64,000 bases of DNA from Lentisphaerota bacterium (GTDB lineage: Bacteria; Verrucomicrobiota; Kiritimatiellia; PWTM01): the NCBI GenBank assembly GCA_016873715.1, contig VGWF01000006.1, forward strand, positions 1-64,000. Direction: 5' to 3'. The notes beneath the pieces were generated by a model, which was given only the letters and a program-made list of their open reading frames with translations, searched no databases and was not told the DNA's origin. Every line of letters starts with the position of its first letter. Positions within the stretch are counted from its first letter, which is position 1. This document shows positions 16,526-25,755 of this stretch, in pieces. The position numbers and the translations under genes are program-made.

Positions 16526-16556
16526 CTTATCCGTGCAATCCGTGCAATCCGTGGTG
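16526..16556. repeat. Short tandem repeat ATCCGTGCA
   Basis: Three near-identical units of the form ATCCGTGCA lie in the 104-bp gap between the GH27 and Dabb genes. It looks like a dispersed low-complexity repeat. I see no promoter or operator in it. Confidence 0.6.
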
Positions 16557-16595
16557 TATCGTCTCCGGCAACGTCCACGTGAAGGAGACCATGCC

Positions 16596-16892
16596 ATGTT
16601 CGTCCATACCGTGTTCTTCTGGCTGAGGAAGGGAATCTCCGCCGCCGACCGCAAGGCCTTCGACGCCGGATTGAAGTCGCTGTTGGCGATCAAGACGATC
16701 CGCCGGAGCCATGTCGGGAAACCCGCCGACACCGACCGGCCGGTCATCGACCGCACGTACGACCGCGGCCTGACCGTGGTCTTCGATTCGAAGGCCGGCC
16801 ACGACGCCTACCAGGCCGACCCCGTCCACCTGAAGTTCGTGAAGACCTGCGCGAAGCACTGGATCCGCGTGCTGGTCTACGACTTCGAGTAG
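16596..16892 (+). CDS. Dabb (stress-responsive A/B barrel) family protein
   Basis: 98 residues of a single dimeric ferredoxin-like barrel of the Dabb family. The start MFVHTVFFWLRKG, central HVGKPADTDRP and C-terminal FVKTCAKHW match the family. The ATG at 16596 is 9 bp after GGAG; an overlapping ATG at 16591 is out of frame. No signal peptide is seen. It lies between the GH27 and GH2 genes, so a role in sugar metabolism is plausible, but the reaction is unknown. Confidence 0.88.
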   Translation: MFVHTVFFWLRKGISAADRKAFDAGLKSLLAIKTIRRSHVGKPADTDRPVIDRTYDRGLTVVFDSKAGHDAYQADPVHLKFVKTCAKHWIRVLVYDFE

Positions 16893-16915
16893 GCGACGCT
16901 ACGCGGGAGGTGGTC

Positions 16916-19900
16916 ATGAGAACGCTGGGACTTCTGCTGGCCTCCGCATGCGCGGCAGCGGCCGCGGACGGCACGCTCGACCTTTCGGGCGAATGGCGAT
17001 TCGCCCTCGACCGCAACGACGCGGGCCTCGCGGAGTCGTGGCACGCGCGGCCGCTCGAGGGAAAGGTCCGCCTGCCCGGCTCCCTGGCCGTGCAGCGCCT
17101 CGGCGACCCGGTGACGGTCGACACGAAGTGGATCGGCGGCATCGTCGACAAGTCCTGGTTCACCGACGCGGAGTACGAGCCCTACCGCAAGCCCGGCAAG
17201 GTCAAGGTCCCGTTCTGGCTCCAGCCCGAGACGTACTATGCCGGCGCGGCGTGGTACCAGCGCGACCTCGAGATCCCGGCGGACTGGAAGGGGCGACGCA
17301 CCGTGCTGTCGCTCGAGCGTCCGCACTGGGAGACGCGCGTCTGGATCGACGGCCGCTGCGTCGGCACGAACAACGCCCTCGCCACGCCGCACGACCACGA
17401 CCTCGGCCTGCTGGCGCCGGGAAAGCACACGCTGACGATCCGCGTCGACAACCGCATGGTCATCGACGTCGGCGAGAACTCGCACAGCGTCAGCGACCAC
17501 ACGCAGGGCAACTGGAACGGCATCGTCGGCCGGATCGAACTGCGCTCGACGCCGCCGGTGTGGATCGAGGACGTGCAGGTGGTCCCGGACGCCGCGCGGA
17601 AGACCGCCCGGGTGCAGATCGTGGCGAAGACCGGCACTCCCGGGGCGGTGTCGGGTGCCGAGTGCCGGGTGTCGGTCCGGAAACGGGATGGGGCCGGCAC
17701 AACGCACCGGATGGCCATCGAGATGAAGTGGGCGGAGGGCGTCGGTACCGCCACGGGCGATCTGCCCCTCGGTCCCGGCGCCGCTCTCTGGGATGAGTTC
17801 GCCCCGAACCTGTACGATCTTGAAGTGACTCTCGTTCCGGGTGACGGCTCGTCCGGACACCCGACACCCGACACTCGACACCTCGTCTTCGGCGTCCGCG
17901 ACTTCGCCGCCGACGGCACGCGGTTCGCGATCAACGGCCGGCCGGTCTTCCTCCGCGGCACGCTGGACTGCTGCATCTTCCCGAAGACCGGGCACCCGCC
18001 GACGGACGTGGCGGAATGGAAGCGGATCATCGGCGTCGCGAAGGCGCACGGACTGAACCTGATCCGGTTCCACTCGTGGTGCCCGCCCGAGGCGGCATTC
18101 GTCGCGGCGGACGAACTGGGCTTCTACCTGCACGTCGAGGCGTCGTCGTGGGCGAACATGTCCACGACGCTCGGCGACGGGAAGCCGGTCGATGCGTGGC
18201 TCATCGAGGAGACGGAGCGGATCCTGAAGGCCTACGGCAACCATCCGTCGTTCGTGCTCATGGCCTACGGCAACGAACCGGGCGGGAAGAACCACAAGGC
18301 GTGGCTTGCGGCCTACGTGGAACGCTTCAAGGCCCGGGATCCGCGCCGGCTGTGGACCAGCGGCGCCGGCTGGCCGGAACTGCCGGAGAACCAGTGGCAC
18401 TGCGTGCCGCAGCCGCGGATCCAGTCGTGGGGCGGCGGGCTGAAGTCGCGCATCAACGCGCGGCCGCCGGAGACGACGACCGACTACGGCGACTTCATCA
18501 CGGCGCGGGGCGTGCCGGTGGTCAGCCACGAGATCGGGCAGTGGTGCGTCTACCCGAACTTCGACGAGATCGCCAAGTACACCGGGCCCCTGAAGCCCCG
18601 GAACTTCGAGATCTTCCGCGACACGCTCGTTGCAAACCACATGGGCGACCAGGCCCGCGCCTTCCTGATGGCCTCGGGGAAGCTCCAGGCGCTCTGCTAC
18701 AAGGAGGAGATCGAGAGCGCGCTGCGCACGCCGGGCATGGGCGGCTTCGAACTGCTCGACCTCCACGACTTCCCCGGGCAGGGCACCGCGCTCGTCGGCG
18801 TGCTCGACCCGTTCTGGGAATCCAAAGGCTACATCACGGCCGCGGAATACGCGCGGTTCTGCGGCCCCGTCGTTCCGCTGGCCCGAATGGCGAAGCGCGT
18901 GTGGACGTCCGGCGAGACGTTCCGCGCGGGCCTCGATGTGGCGCAGTTCGGCCCGGGTCCGATCACGAACGGCGCCGTCGTCTGGAGCCTGCGTGATGCG
19001 GCCGGCGCGGAGGTCGCTCGCGGCCATTCGACTTCGCGCGTGCTGCCGGTCGGTCTCCTCCGGGATGCCGGCACGGCGGAGATCGACCTGAAACCCCTTC
19101 CCGCCCCGGCCCGTTACCGGCTGGTCGTCTCGGTCGGCGAGGTCCACGGGATGGGCGCGCAGGGCATCGCGGAAAACGACTGGGACCTCTGGGTCTATCC
19201 GCCGGCCGCGCCGGCGGACCCTCCGGCCGGCGTGCACGTCGCGCGCGACCTCGACGACGCGGCCCTGGCGAAGCTCCGCGCGGGCGGAACGGTTCTGCTG
19301 TGCCTCGACGGGAAGCGCGTGAAGGGCGGCGTCGCGATCGGCTTCTCGAGCATCTTCTGGAACACCGCGTGGACGCGGAACCAGCCGCCGCACACGCTGG
19401 GCATCCTGTGCGACCCGAAGCACCCGGCCTTCGCCTCGTTCCCGACCGAATCCCACAGCAACTGGCAGTGGTGGGAGCTGATCCACAACTCGGGCGCGAT
19501 GGTGCTCGACGGCCTGCCGCCGGGCCTGCGGCCGCTCGTGCAGCCGATCGACACGTGGTTCAGGAACCGGCGCCTCGGCCTCCTCTTCGAGGCGAAGTGC
19601 GCGGGCGGCCGGCTGGCGGTCTGCAGCATGGACCTCGACGGCGACCTCGCGAGCCGTCCGGCCGCGCGGCAGTTCCGGTCGAGCCTTCTCGCCTATCTCG
19701 GCGGTTCCGCCTTCGTGCCGGCCGCCGAGGTGACGCCGGAGCAGGTCCGCGCCCTCGCGCGCCCGCCGCGCGCCCTCGACCGCCTCGAGGCCTGGACGAA
19801 GGCCGACAGCGACCAGTCCGGCTACGAGGCGCGCCTGGCGATCGACGGCAACCCCGACACGATGTGGCACACCGCCTGGGAGCCGGCGCCGGCCCCGCTC

Positions 19901-20197
19901 CCCCACGCGCTGACGCTCTGGCTCCGCGACGCGACCCCGGTCCGCGGGCTCACGATCCTCCCGCGCCAGGACGGCAACCGCAACGGCTTGATCCGCGACT
20001 ACGAGATCCTCGCGAGCGCCGACGGAAAGGACTGGGGCGCACCCGTCGCAACGGGCGCGTTCGACCGGACGGCCGCGGCGAAGACGGTGACGTTCGACCG
20101 TCCGGTGACGGCGCGCGCGATCCGCCTGGTGGCGAAGAAGGGCTTCGACAGCCAGCCCTTCGCCGCGGTCGCCGAACTCGACATCGTGACGGAGTAG
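16916..20197 (+). CDS. Secreted GH2-family glycoside hydrolase with C-terminal discoidin domain
   Basis: 1093 residues with a signal peptide. The sugar-binding beta-sandwich (DLSGEWRFALD, YQRDLEIP) is followed by an Ig-like domain and the GH2 barrel (GTLDCCIFPKTG, LIRFHSWCPPEAAF). The acid/base Glu lies in LMAYGNEPGG near residue 455, and the likely nucleophile Glu in VVSHEIGQW near 540. The C-terminal 130 residues are F5/8-type (EARLAIDGNPDTMWHT). The ATG at 16916 follows GGGAGG. An in-frame pair of inverted repeats (17647-17681 and 17852-17882) lies in the Ig-like part and looks inserted. Substrate is unknown. Confidence 0.9.
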   Translation: MRTLGLLLASACAAAAADGTLDLSGEWRFALDRNDAGLAESWHARPLEGKVRLPGSLAVQRLGDPVTVDTKWIGGIVDKSWFTDAEYEPYRKPGKVKVPFWLQPETYYAGAAWYQRDLEIPADWKGRRTVLSLERPHWETRVWIDGRCVGTNNALATPHDHDLGLLAPGKHTLTIRVDNRMVIDVGENSHSVSDHTQGNWNGIVGRIELRSTPPVWIEDVQVVPDAARKTARVQIVAKTGTPGAVSGAECRVSVRKRDGAGTTHRMAIEMKWAEGVGTATGDLPLGPGAALWDEFAPNLYDLEVTLVPGDGSSGHPTPDTRHLVFGVRDFAADGTRFAINGRPVFLRGTLDCCIFPKTGHPPTDVAEWKRIIGVAKAHGLNLIRFHSWCPPEAAFVAADELGFYLHVEASSWANMSTTLGDGKPVDAWLIEETERILKAYGNHPSFVLMAYGNEPGGKNHKAWLAAYVERFKARDPRRLWTSGAGWPELPENQWHCVPQPRIQSWGGGLKSRINARPPETTTDYGDFITARGVPVVSHEIGQWCVYPNFDEIAKYTGPLKPRNFEIFRDTLVANHMGDQARAFLMASGKLQALCYKEEIESALRTPGMGGFELLDLHDFPGQGTALVGVLDPFWESKGYITAAEYARFCGPVVPLARMAKRVWTSGETFRAGLDVAQFGPGPITNGAVVWSLRDAAGAEVARGHSTSRVLPVGLLRDAGTAEIDLKPLPAPARYRLVVSVGEVHGMGAQGIAENDWDLWVYPPAAPADPPAGVHVARDLDDAALAKLRAGGTVLLCLDGKRVKGGVAIGFSSIFWNTAWTRNQPPHTLGILCDPKHPAFASFPTESHSNWQWWELIHNSGAMVLDGLPPGLRPLVQPIDTWFRNRRLGLLFEAKCAGGRLAVCSMDLDGDLASRPAARQFRSSLLAYLGGSAFVPAAEVTPEQVRALARPPRALDRLEAWTKADSDQSGYEARLAIDGNPDTMWHTAWEPAPAPLPHALTLWLRDATPVRGLTILPRQDGNRNGLIRDYEILASADGKDWGAPVATGAFDRTAAAKTVTFDRPVTARAIRLVAKKGFDSQPFAAVAELDIVTE
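17647..17681. repeat. Repeat element inside the GH2 gene, left arm
   Basis: GGTGTCGGGTGCCGAGTG and following bases match the reverse complement of 17852-17882. It is translated in frame as VSGAECRVSVRK. The sequence resembles intergenic TGTCGGG repeats. Confidence 0.7.
17852..17882. repeat. Repeat element inside the GH2 gene, right arm
   Basis: TCCGGACACCCGACACCCGA and following bases form the inverted partner of 17647-17681. It is translated in frame as SGHPTPDTRHL. Together the arms bracket about 170 bp of coding sequence. Confidence 0.7.
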
Positions 20198-20230
20198 CCG
20201 GCGGCGGAAGACGAAAGGGGATCGGGCAAG

Positions 20231-21076
20231 ATGAGAGACCCGTGGACATGGCTGGGCGCGGTGGTGGCCGGCTGGCTCGCCGCGGGGCCGGCGGAGGCCT
20301 TCAAGGTCTACGTCTTCTGCGACATGGAGGGCTGCACCGGGGTCACCGGGAGCGAGCAGATCATGGGGTCGCGCGCCGACGAAGGGAAGCGGGCGATGGA
20401 GGGCGACATCAACACGTGCGTCACGGGGTGCTTCGCCGCGGGCGCGACGGAGGTCGTCGTGCGCGACGGCCACGGCGGGGGCACGAACGTTGACCCGGCC
20501 CGGATCGATCCGCGCGCGCGGCTGATCCAGGGGCCGACGCCCGGCGTGCGCAACAAGGACCTCGACGGCGCGGAAGCGGTGATTCTTCTCGGCTACCACG
20601 CGATGTCGCTGACGCCCGGCGGCGTGCTGGCGCACAGTTACTCGTCGGCCTCCATCCAACGCATGCGGCTCAACGGGCGCGAGGTGGGCGAGATCGGCAT
20701 CGACGCGGCGATCGCGGGCGAGCACGGCATCCCGGTCGTGATGGTCTCGGGGGACGACAAGACCTGCGCGGAGGCGAAGGCCTGGATCCCGGGGGTCGTG
20801 GCGTGCCAGACCAAGACGGGCACCGGATGGCAGAGCGCGGACGTGCTTCCCGAGGCGGAGTCGAGGGCGCGAATCGCGCGGAGGACGGAGGACGCTGTCC
20901 GGCGGCGGAAGGAGATCCGGCCGGTGGTCCCGTCGGGGCCGCAGACGGTGGAATGGGAGTACCTGCCCAAGGGTTCGCTGCGGACCCACCACGTGGAGTT
21001 CGTCCCCGTCGCCGACCCGCGGCGCGTCGAGAAGACCGGCCCGTCCGTCGAGCGCCTGCTGCTCGACAAGCCGTGA
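20231..21076 (+). CDS. Exported M55 family D-aminopeptidase (DppA-like)
   Basis: Zinc peptidase of the M55/DppA family, 281 residues, with an N-terminal signal-like helix. Motifs near the metal and active site are FCDMEGCTGVTG near residue 28, RDGHGGG near 78, LGYHAM near 121 and SSASIQRMRLNGREVGEIG near 138. DppA-type enzymes form decameric rings and cleave D-amino peptides. It begins 33 bp after the GH2 gene, with an AGGGG ribosome site, and is followed 14 bp later by an oxidoreductase gene. Its place in a sugar cluster is unexplained. Confidence 0.9.
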   Translation: MRDPWTWLGAVVAGWLAAGPAEAFKVYVFCDMEGCTGVTGSEQIMGSRADEGKRAMEGDINTCVTGCFAAGATEVVVRDGHGGGTNVDPARIDPRARLIQGPTPGVRNKDLDGAEAVILLGYHAMSLTPGGVLAHSYSSASIQRMRLNGREVGEIGIDAAIAGEHGIPVVMVSGDDKTCAEAKAWIPGVVACQTKTGTGWQSADVLPEAESRARIARRTEDAVRRRKEIRPVVPSGPQTVEWEYLPKGSLRTHHVEFVPVADPRRVEKTGPSVERLLLDKP

Positions 21077-21090
21077 GGAGAAGAGGAACC

Positions 21091-22392
21091 GTGAACACCC
21101 CATCCCTCACGCGCCGTTCGTTCCTCGCCCGTGCCGCGGCCGCCGCGGCGCCCGCGATCGTCCCGGCATCCGCGCTCGGCCTCGGCGGCGCGACGGCGCC
21201 GTCGGACCGGATCGCGATGGGCTTCATCGGGCTCGGCGGCCAGGGCACGGGGCACCTGCTGGGCGGCGCGTGGACCTACGTCCCCGGCGGCTATGTCGCG
21301 CGCGGCGACGTGCAGGTGGTCGCGGTCTGCGACGTCCGCCGCGAACGCCGCGAGGCCGCGCGGCGCCGCTGCAACGAAGTCTACGCGGAGCGGACCGGCC
21401 GGCCGGGCTACGACGGGGTCGCGGCGGTGAACGATTTTCGCGAGGTGCTGGCGCGGCGCGACATCGACGCCGTCCTGATCGCCGTCCCCTACCACTGGGC
21501 CGCACCGATGGCGACGATGGCCATGCGGGCCGGCAAGGACGTCTACTGCGAGAAGCCCGTCGCGATCACCGTTCACGAGGGACGCGCGCTGGTCGCCGCG
21601 GCCCGCCGGTTCGGCCGCGTCTACCAGGCCGGCATGCAGCAGCGCTCGGAGTACGGCGGCAAGTTCCGCCTCGCGTGCGAACTGGTCCGCGGCGGACGGA
21701 TCGGCCGGCTGACCGAGGTCTTCGCGTACCGCCCGCCGGGGGCGTTCGCCCCCGCGGCGTGGACTTCGGAGGCCTCGAAGCCCGTGCCGGACGGCTTCGA
21801 CTGGGATCTCTGGCTCGGCCCCCTGCCCTGGCGTCCCTACGGGGGCGAGGCGGGCCACACGCTTTCCGGGCTCTTCGTCGGTGACGTGAACTGGAGCCCG
21901 CACCACTACGACATCGTGCAGTGGACGGTGAATCCCGATCCGGCCGCGCCGGTCGATATCCGGTACGACGACGGCCGCATCCACTACCGCCACTCGAACG
22001 GCGTGGTCGTCCATTCGACGGCGTATCCCGGCGAGCCGGTCGGCCCCGACGGCGGCGCCTGCTTCGTCGGCACCGGGGGGCGCATCGCGGTTGACCGCCA
22101 GCGGATCGTCGCGCACCCGGCCTCGCTCCTCCGCGACGCACCGGCGCCGGCCACGCGCCTCGCGGCGATCGACAGTCACTCCGGGAACTTCCTCGAGTGC
22201 GTCCGGACGCGACGCCCGACCATCGGCAACCCGGAGACGGCCACGCGCACGATGGATGCGATCCTCACCGGCGGCATCGCGCTCGCGTTGCGGCGCTCGC
22301 TGCGGTGGGATCCGGCCCGCGGGGAGTTCCCCGGCGACGCCGAGGCCAACCGGCTGCTCGCCTACAGTCCCCGCCCGCCCTGGGGCGCATGA
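21091..22392 (+). CDS. Tat-exported Gfo/Idh/MocA family oxidoreductase
   Basis: 433 residues. The start is GTG at 21091, preceded by GAGGAGAAGAGG. The Tat signal LTRRSFLARAAAAAAP comes next. The Rossmann motif is GFIGLGGQGTGHL and the EKP motif is YCEKPVAI. The mid-region phrase PVPDGFDWDLWLGP is typical of the exported PVC subgroup. It probably oxidises or reduces a sugar outside the cytoplasm with tightly bound NAD(P). It is one of three related genes in this operon. Confidence 0.9.
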   Translation: MNTPSLTRRSFLARAAAAAAPAIVPASALGLGGATAPSDRIAMGFIGLGGQGTGHLLGGAWTYVPGGYVARGDVQVVAVCDVRRERREAARRRCNEVYAERTGRPGYDGVAAVNDFREVLARRDIDAVLIAVPYHWAAPMATMAMRAGKDVYCEKPVAITVHEGRALVAAARRFGRVYQAGMQQRSEYGGKFRLACELVRGGRIGRLTEVFAYRPPGAFAPAAWTSEASKPVPDGFDWDLWLGPLPWRPYGGEAGHTLSGLFVGDVNWSPHHYDIVQWTVNPDPAAPVDIRYDDGRIHYRHSNGVVVHSTAYPGEPVGPDGGACFVGTGGRIAVDRQRIVAHPASLLRDAPAPATRLAAIDSHSGNFLECVRTRRPTIGNPETATRTMDAILTGGIALALRRSLRWDPARGEFPGDAEANRLLAYSPRPPWGA

Positions 22393-22404
22393 ACGACCCC
22401 GCCC

Positions 22405-22433
22405 TTGCCTCCGCCCGCGCGTTCCGGTAGCCT
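22405..22433 (+). promoter_or_regulatory. Candidate promoter before the oxidoreductase at 22532
   Basis: TTGCCT at 22405-22410, a 17-bp spacer and TAGCCT at 22428-22433 closely match the argS promoter candidate. The transcript would carry a leader of about 90 nt, in which I see no riboswitch-like element. Confidence 0.55.
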
Positions 22434-22531
22434 GACCCGCGGTGCAAGGACGTCGCTTCGGTCCGCCTGGTCGGGCGCGTGCCCGTGGCCGTCGATCGCG
22501 GCTCCCTGCCGGCAAGACAACGGAAGGCGCC

Positions 22532-24040
22532 ATGAAGAACACCATCAGCCGACGTTCGTTCCTCACCTCCACCCTCGCCACCGCGGGCGCGCTGACGGTT
22601 CCGCGATGGGTTCACGCCGATCCCGTGGGCGCCAACGGCGACATCCGCGTGGGCGTCATCGGCATCCGCGGCCGCGGCGGATCGCACATCTCCGGATTCC
22701 GCGGCCTGCCCGGCGTGCGGGTCGTGTCGCTCTGCGACGTCGACTCCGAGGTCCTGGCGAAGGGCGTCAAGGAGTTCGAGAAGCGCGGCCAGAAGGTCTC
22801 CGCCTACAGCGACGTCAGGAAGATGCTTGAAGACAAGGAAATCGACGTCGTCAGCACCGCGTCGCCGAACCACTGGCACTCCCTGATGATCGTGTGGGCG
22901 TGCCAGGCCGGCAAGGACATGTACGTCGAGAAGCCCGTCTCGCACAACGTGTGGGAGGGCCGCCAGGCGGTCAAGGCCGCGGAGAAGTACGGGCGCATCG
23001 TCCAGGCCGGCATGCAGTGCCGCTCGAGCGTCGGCATCCGCCAGGGCATCGAGTTCCTTCACGCGGGCAAGCTCGGCAAGATCCTCGTCTCGCGCGGCCT
23101 CTGCTACAAGCGGCGCGACAGCATCGGCAAGGCGGTCGGCGAGCAGCCGATCCCGGCGGCGATCGACTACGACCTCTGGTGCGGCCCCGCGCCGAAGGAA
23201 CCGCTGCGCCGGCTGCGCCTGCACTACGACTGGCACTGGGTGTGGCCGACCGGCAACGGCGACATCGGCAACCAGGGCATCCACCAGATGGACATCTGCC
23301 GCTGGGCGCTGGGCGTGGACACGCTTTCGCCGGGCGTCATGAGCGTCGGCGGCCGCTTCGGCTACGACGACGACGGCGAGACGCCGAACACGCAGATCGC
23401 CTACCACGACTACCCGGGCGCGCCGCTGATCTTCGAGGTGCGGGGGCTGCCGGAGAAGAACGAGTCGAAGTCGATGGACAAGTTCCTCGGCGCCTCGGTC
23501 GGCTGCGTGATCCACTGCGAGAACGGGTACATGGTGATTCCGAGCTACAGCGAGGCCATCGCCTACGACTCCGCGGGCAAGGAGATCCAGCGCTTCAAGG
23601 GCGGCGGGAAGGCCAAGGCGACGGGCGCCGGCGCCGCGAGCGGCGTCGTGATGGACTTCGCCGAGGACGGCAACCACTTCGGCAACTTCATCCGCGCGGT
23701 CCGCAGCCGCAAGGCGAACGAGCTGACCGGTCACATCCTCGAGGGCCACCTCTCGAGCGCGCTGTGCCACACGCCGAACGTCTCCTACCTCGTCGGCAAG
23801 CAGTCCGAGCCGGGCGCGGTCCTCGAGCAGATCAAGGGCAGCCGCGACGGCGCCGAGACCTTCGGCCGGTTCAAGGAGCACCTCGCGGCCAACGGCATCA
23901 AGCTCGACGAGACCAAGGCGGTCCTCGGCCCCTGGCTCAAGATGAACCCCAAGACCGAGCGCTTCGAGAACAACGACGCGGCCAACGAACTGCTGACGCG
24001 GAAGTACCGCGCCCCGTTCGTCGTCCCCGAGAAGGTCTGA
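22532..24040 (+). CDS. Tat-exported Gfo/Idh/MocA family oxidoreductase
   Basis: 502 residues. The Tat signal ISRRSFLTSTLATAGA is followed by the glycine motif GVIGIRGRGGSH and the motif YVEKPVSHNVW, where Val replaces the usual Cys. A QGIHQMDICRWALGV block near residue 250 belongs to the C-terminal sugar-binding domain. The ATG at 22532 has GGAAGG upstream; the ORF-track extension to 22442 has no signal. Its own promoter candidate lies at 22405-22433. The next gene overlaps its stop by ATGA, so translation is coupled. Confidence 0.92.
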   Translation: MKNTISRRSFLTSTLATAGALTVPRWVHADPVGANGDIRVGVIGIRGRGGSHISGFRGLPGVRVVSLCDVDSEVLAKGVKEFEKRGQKVSAYSDVRKMLEDKEIDVVSTASPNHWHSLMIVWACQAGKDMYVEKPVSHNVWEGRQAVKAAEKYGRIVQAGMQCRSSVGIRQGIEFLHAGKLGKILVSRGLCYKRRDSIGKAVGEQPIPAAIDYDLWCGPAPKEPLRRLRLHYDWHWVWPTGNGDIGNQGIHQMDICRWALGVDTLSPGVMSVGGRFGYDDDGETPNTQIAYHDYPGAPLIFEVRGLPEKNESKSMDKFLGASVGCVIHCENGYMVIPSYSEAIAYDSAGKEIQRFKGGGKAKATGAGAASGVVMDFAEDGNHFGNFIRAVRSRKANELTGHILEGHLSSALCHTPNVSYLVGKQSEPGAVLEQIKGSRDGAETFGRFKEHLAANGIKLDETKAVLGPWLKMNPKTERFENNDAANELLTRKYRAPFVVPEKV

Positions 24041-25755
24041 TGAACCGGCGGCGGTTCCTTGCGGGCGCCGGGGCGCTGCCCCTGGCGTGGACGGGCTTCG
24101 CCCCGGCGCACGCGGGGGCCGTCGTCGGCGACGACGAGCGGCGGAGGATCGAGGCGGCGCTTCCGGCGGAGGCACCCGCCCGCCCCTCCAAACCCCGCCG
24201 GCTGCTGATCTTCGATCTCAACGTCAACTACGGCGGCCACCGGTCCGCGGCGCATGCCAGCCTTGCGTGCGAACTGATGGGCCGGAAGACCGGCGCGTTC
24301 GAGACCGTCGTCAGCAGCGACCCGGCCGTGTTCGCGCCGGAGAGCCTGAAGGGCTTCGACGCCGTCTTCTTCAACAACAACGTCGGGAATCTCTTCGAGG
24401 ATCCGGCGCTGCGGCGGAGCCTCGTCGAGTTCGTCCTCGGCGGCGGCGGCCTGATGGGCGTCCACGGCACCTCCGTCGCCTTCACCCGCTGGCCCGGGGC
24501 GGTCGAGGACTGGCCCGAGTTCGGCCGCATGCTCGGCGCGCGCGGCGCGGCGCACATGCCGGGCAACGGCGAGGAGCGGGCCGTCCTCAAGCTCGATGAC
24601 CCGGACCACCCGCTGAACCGTCCGTTCGGCGGAAAGGGCTTCGAGCACCGGAGCGAGTTCTTCCGCTTCGGCGACCCGTTCTCGCGAAACCGCGTCCGCG
24701 TCCTGATGAGCCTCGACAACGCGGCGTCGGAGACGCTCCAGGGCGCGCCGCTGAAGGCGTTCCGCAAGGACGGCGACTACGCCGTCGCCTGGGTGCGCCA
24801 CTACGGCCGCGGCCGCGTGTTCTACAGCTCGATCGCCCATCATCCCGACCCGTTCTGGGATCCGACGATGCTGAAGTTCTACCTCGGCGCCGCGCAGTTC
24901 GCGCTCGGCGACCTGCCCGCGCCGACGATCCCGAGCGCGCGCCTGACTCCCGCGATCCGCGCGCAGGAGGCGCTCGGCTGGCGCCTCGGCGTCGAGGCCT
25001 ACACGTTCCACAAGTTCACGCTCTTCGAGGCGGCCGAGAAGACCTCGCGGCTCGGCCTTCCGTTCATGGGCGGGCTCAGCTTCCAGAAGGTCAGCGCCGC
25101 GATGCCGAAGAACCTCGATCCGGCGCTCTCCGACGACGAGATCCGCGACGTCCGCCTCAAGCTCGACGACGAGGGCGTCCGGATGCTGACCTACTACATC
25201 GGCGACATCCCCGGCGACGAGGCCGGCTGCCGGCGCGTCTTCGAGTTCGGACGCAAGCTCGGCATCGAGACGTTCATGTCCGAGCCGAAGCCGGAGGCGC
25301 TCGACACGATCGCGCGCTGCTGCGACGAGTACGGCATCAACGTCGCGATCCACAACCACGACGCGAAGGGCTCGCCGAACTACTGGAAGCCCGAACTCGT
25401 GCTCCGGGCCTGCGAGGGCCGCACGCCGCGGCTCGGCGCCTGCGCGGACCTCGGCTACTGGATGCGGTCGGGCATCGATCCGATCGAGGGGCTGCGGACG
25501 CTCGGGAAGCGGCTGATCACGGTCCAGGTGCACGACCTCCACGAACTCACGCCGCAGGGCCACGACGTGCCGTGGGGCACCGGCGCCGGGCGCACCGCGG
25601 AGTTTCTCCGCGAGATGCACCGCCTGGGCGTGCGGCCCACGATGATCGGACTCGAATACTCGTACAACTGGCTCGAATCGCTGCCGGACATCGCGCGCTG
25701 CGTCGAGTTCGTCAACACGCTCGGCCTGCAGCTGGCGGGGGGCCGCGCGTCGTGA
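24040..25755 (+). CDS. Fused ThuA-like and sugar isomerase-like exported protein
   Basis: 571 residues. A signal with Tat character (MNRRRFLAGAGALPLAW) starts the protein. The first half (about residues 50-300) is ThuA-like, with LIFDLNVNYGGHRS, LMGVHGTSVAF and RVFYSSIAHH. The second half (about 305-570) is a xylose-isomerase-like TIM barrel with EAYTFHKFTLFEAA, VAIHNHDAKG, ACADLGYWMRSG and TVQVHDLHE. The start ATG overlaps the upstream stop (ATGA). ThuA-like proteins occur with keto-sugar metabolism, so the fusion may channel one intermediate between two sites (inference). Confidence 0.88.
   Translation: MNRRRFLAGAGALPLAWTGFAPAHAGAVVGDDERRRIEAALPAEAPARPSKPRRLLIFDLNVNYGGHRSAAHASLACELMGRKTGAFETVVSSDPAVFAPESLKGFDAVFFNNNVGNLFEDPALRRSLVEFVLGGGGLMGVHGTSVAFTRWPGAVEDWPEFGRMLGARGAAHMPGNGEERAVLKLDDPDHPLNRPFGGKGFEHRSEFFRFGDPFSRNRVRVLMSLDNAASETLQGAPLKAFRKDGDYAVAWVRHYGRGRVFYSSIAHHPDPFWDPTMLKFYLGAAQFALGDLPAPTIPSARLTPAIRAQEALGWRLGVEAYTFHKFTLFEAAEKTSRLGLPFMGGLSFQKVSAAMPKNLDPALSDDEIRDVRLKLDDEGVRMLTYYIGDIPGDEAGCRRVFEFGRKLGIETFMSEPKPEALDTIARCCDEYGINVAIHNHDAKGSPNYWKPELVLRACEGRTPRLGACADLGYWMRSGIDPIEGLRTLGKRLITVQVHDLHELTPQGHDVPWGTGAGRTAEFLREMHRLGVRPTMIGLEYSYNWLESLPDIARCVEFVNTLGLQLAGGRAS

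Noticed and set aside
16877-21103. 1408-residue minus-strand ORF
   Set aside because: Antisense shadow of GH2 and the M55 gene; Arg/Ala/Gly-rich with no domain. GC-rich third positions keep it open.
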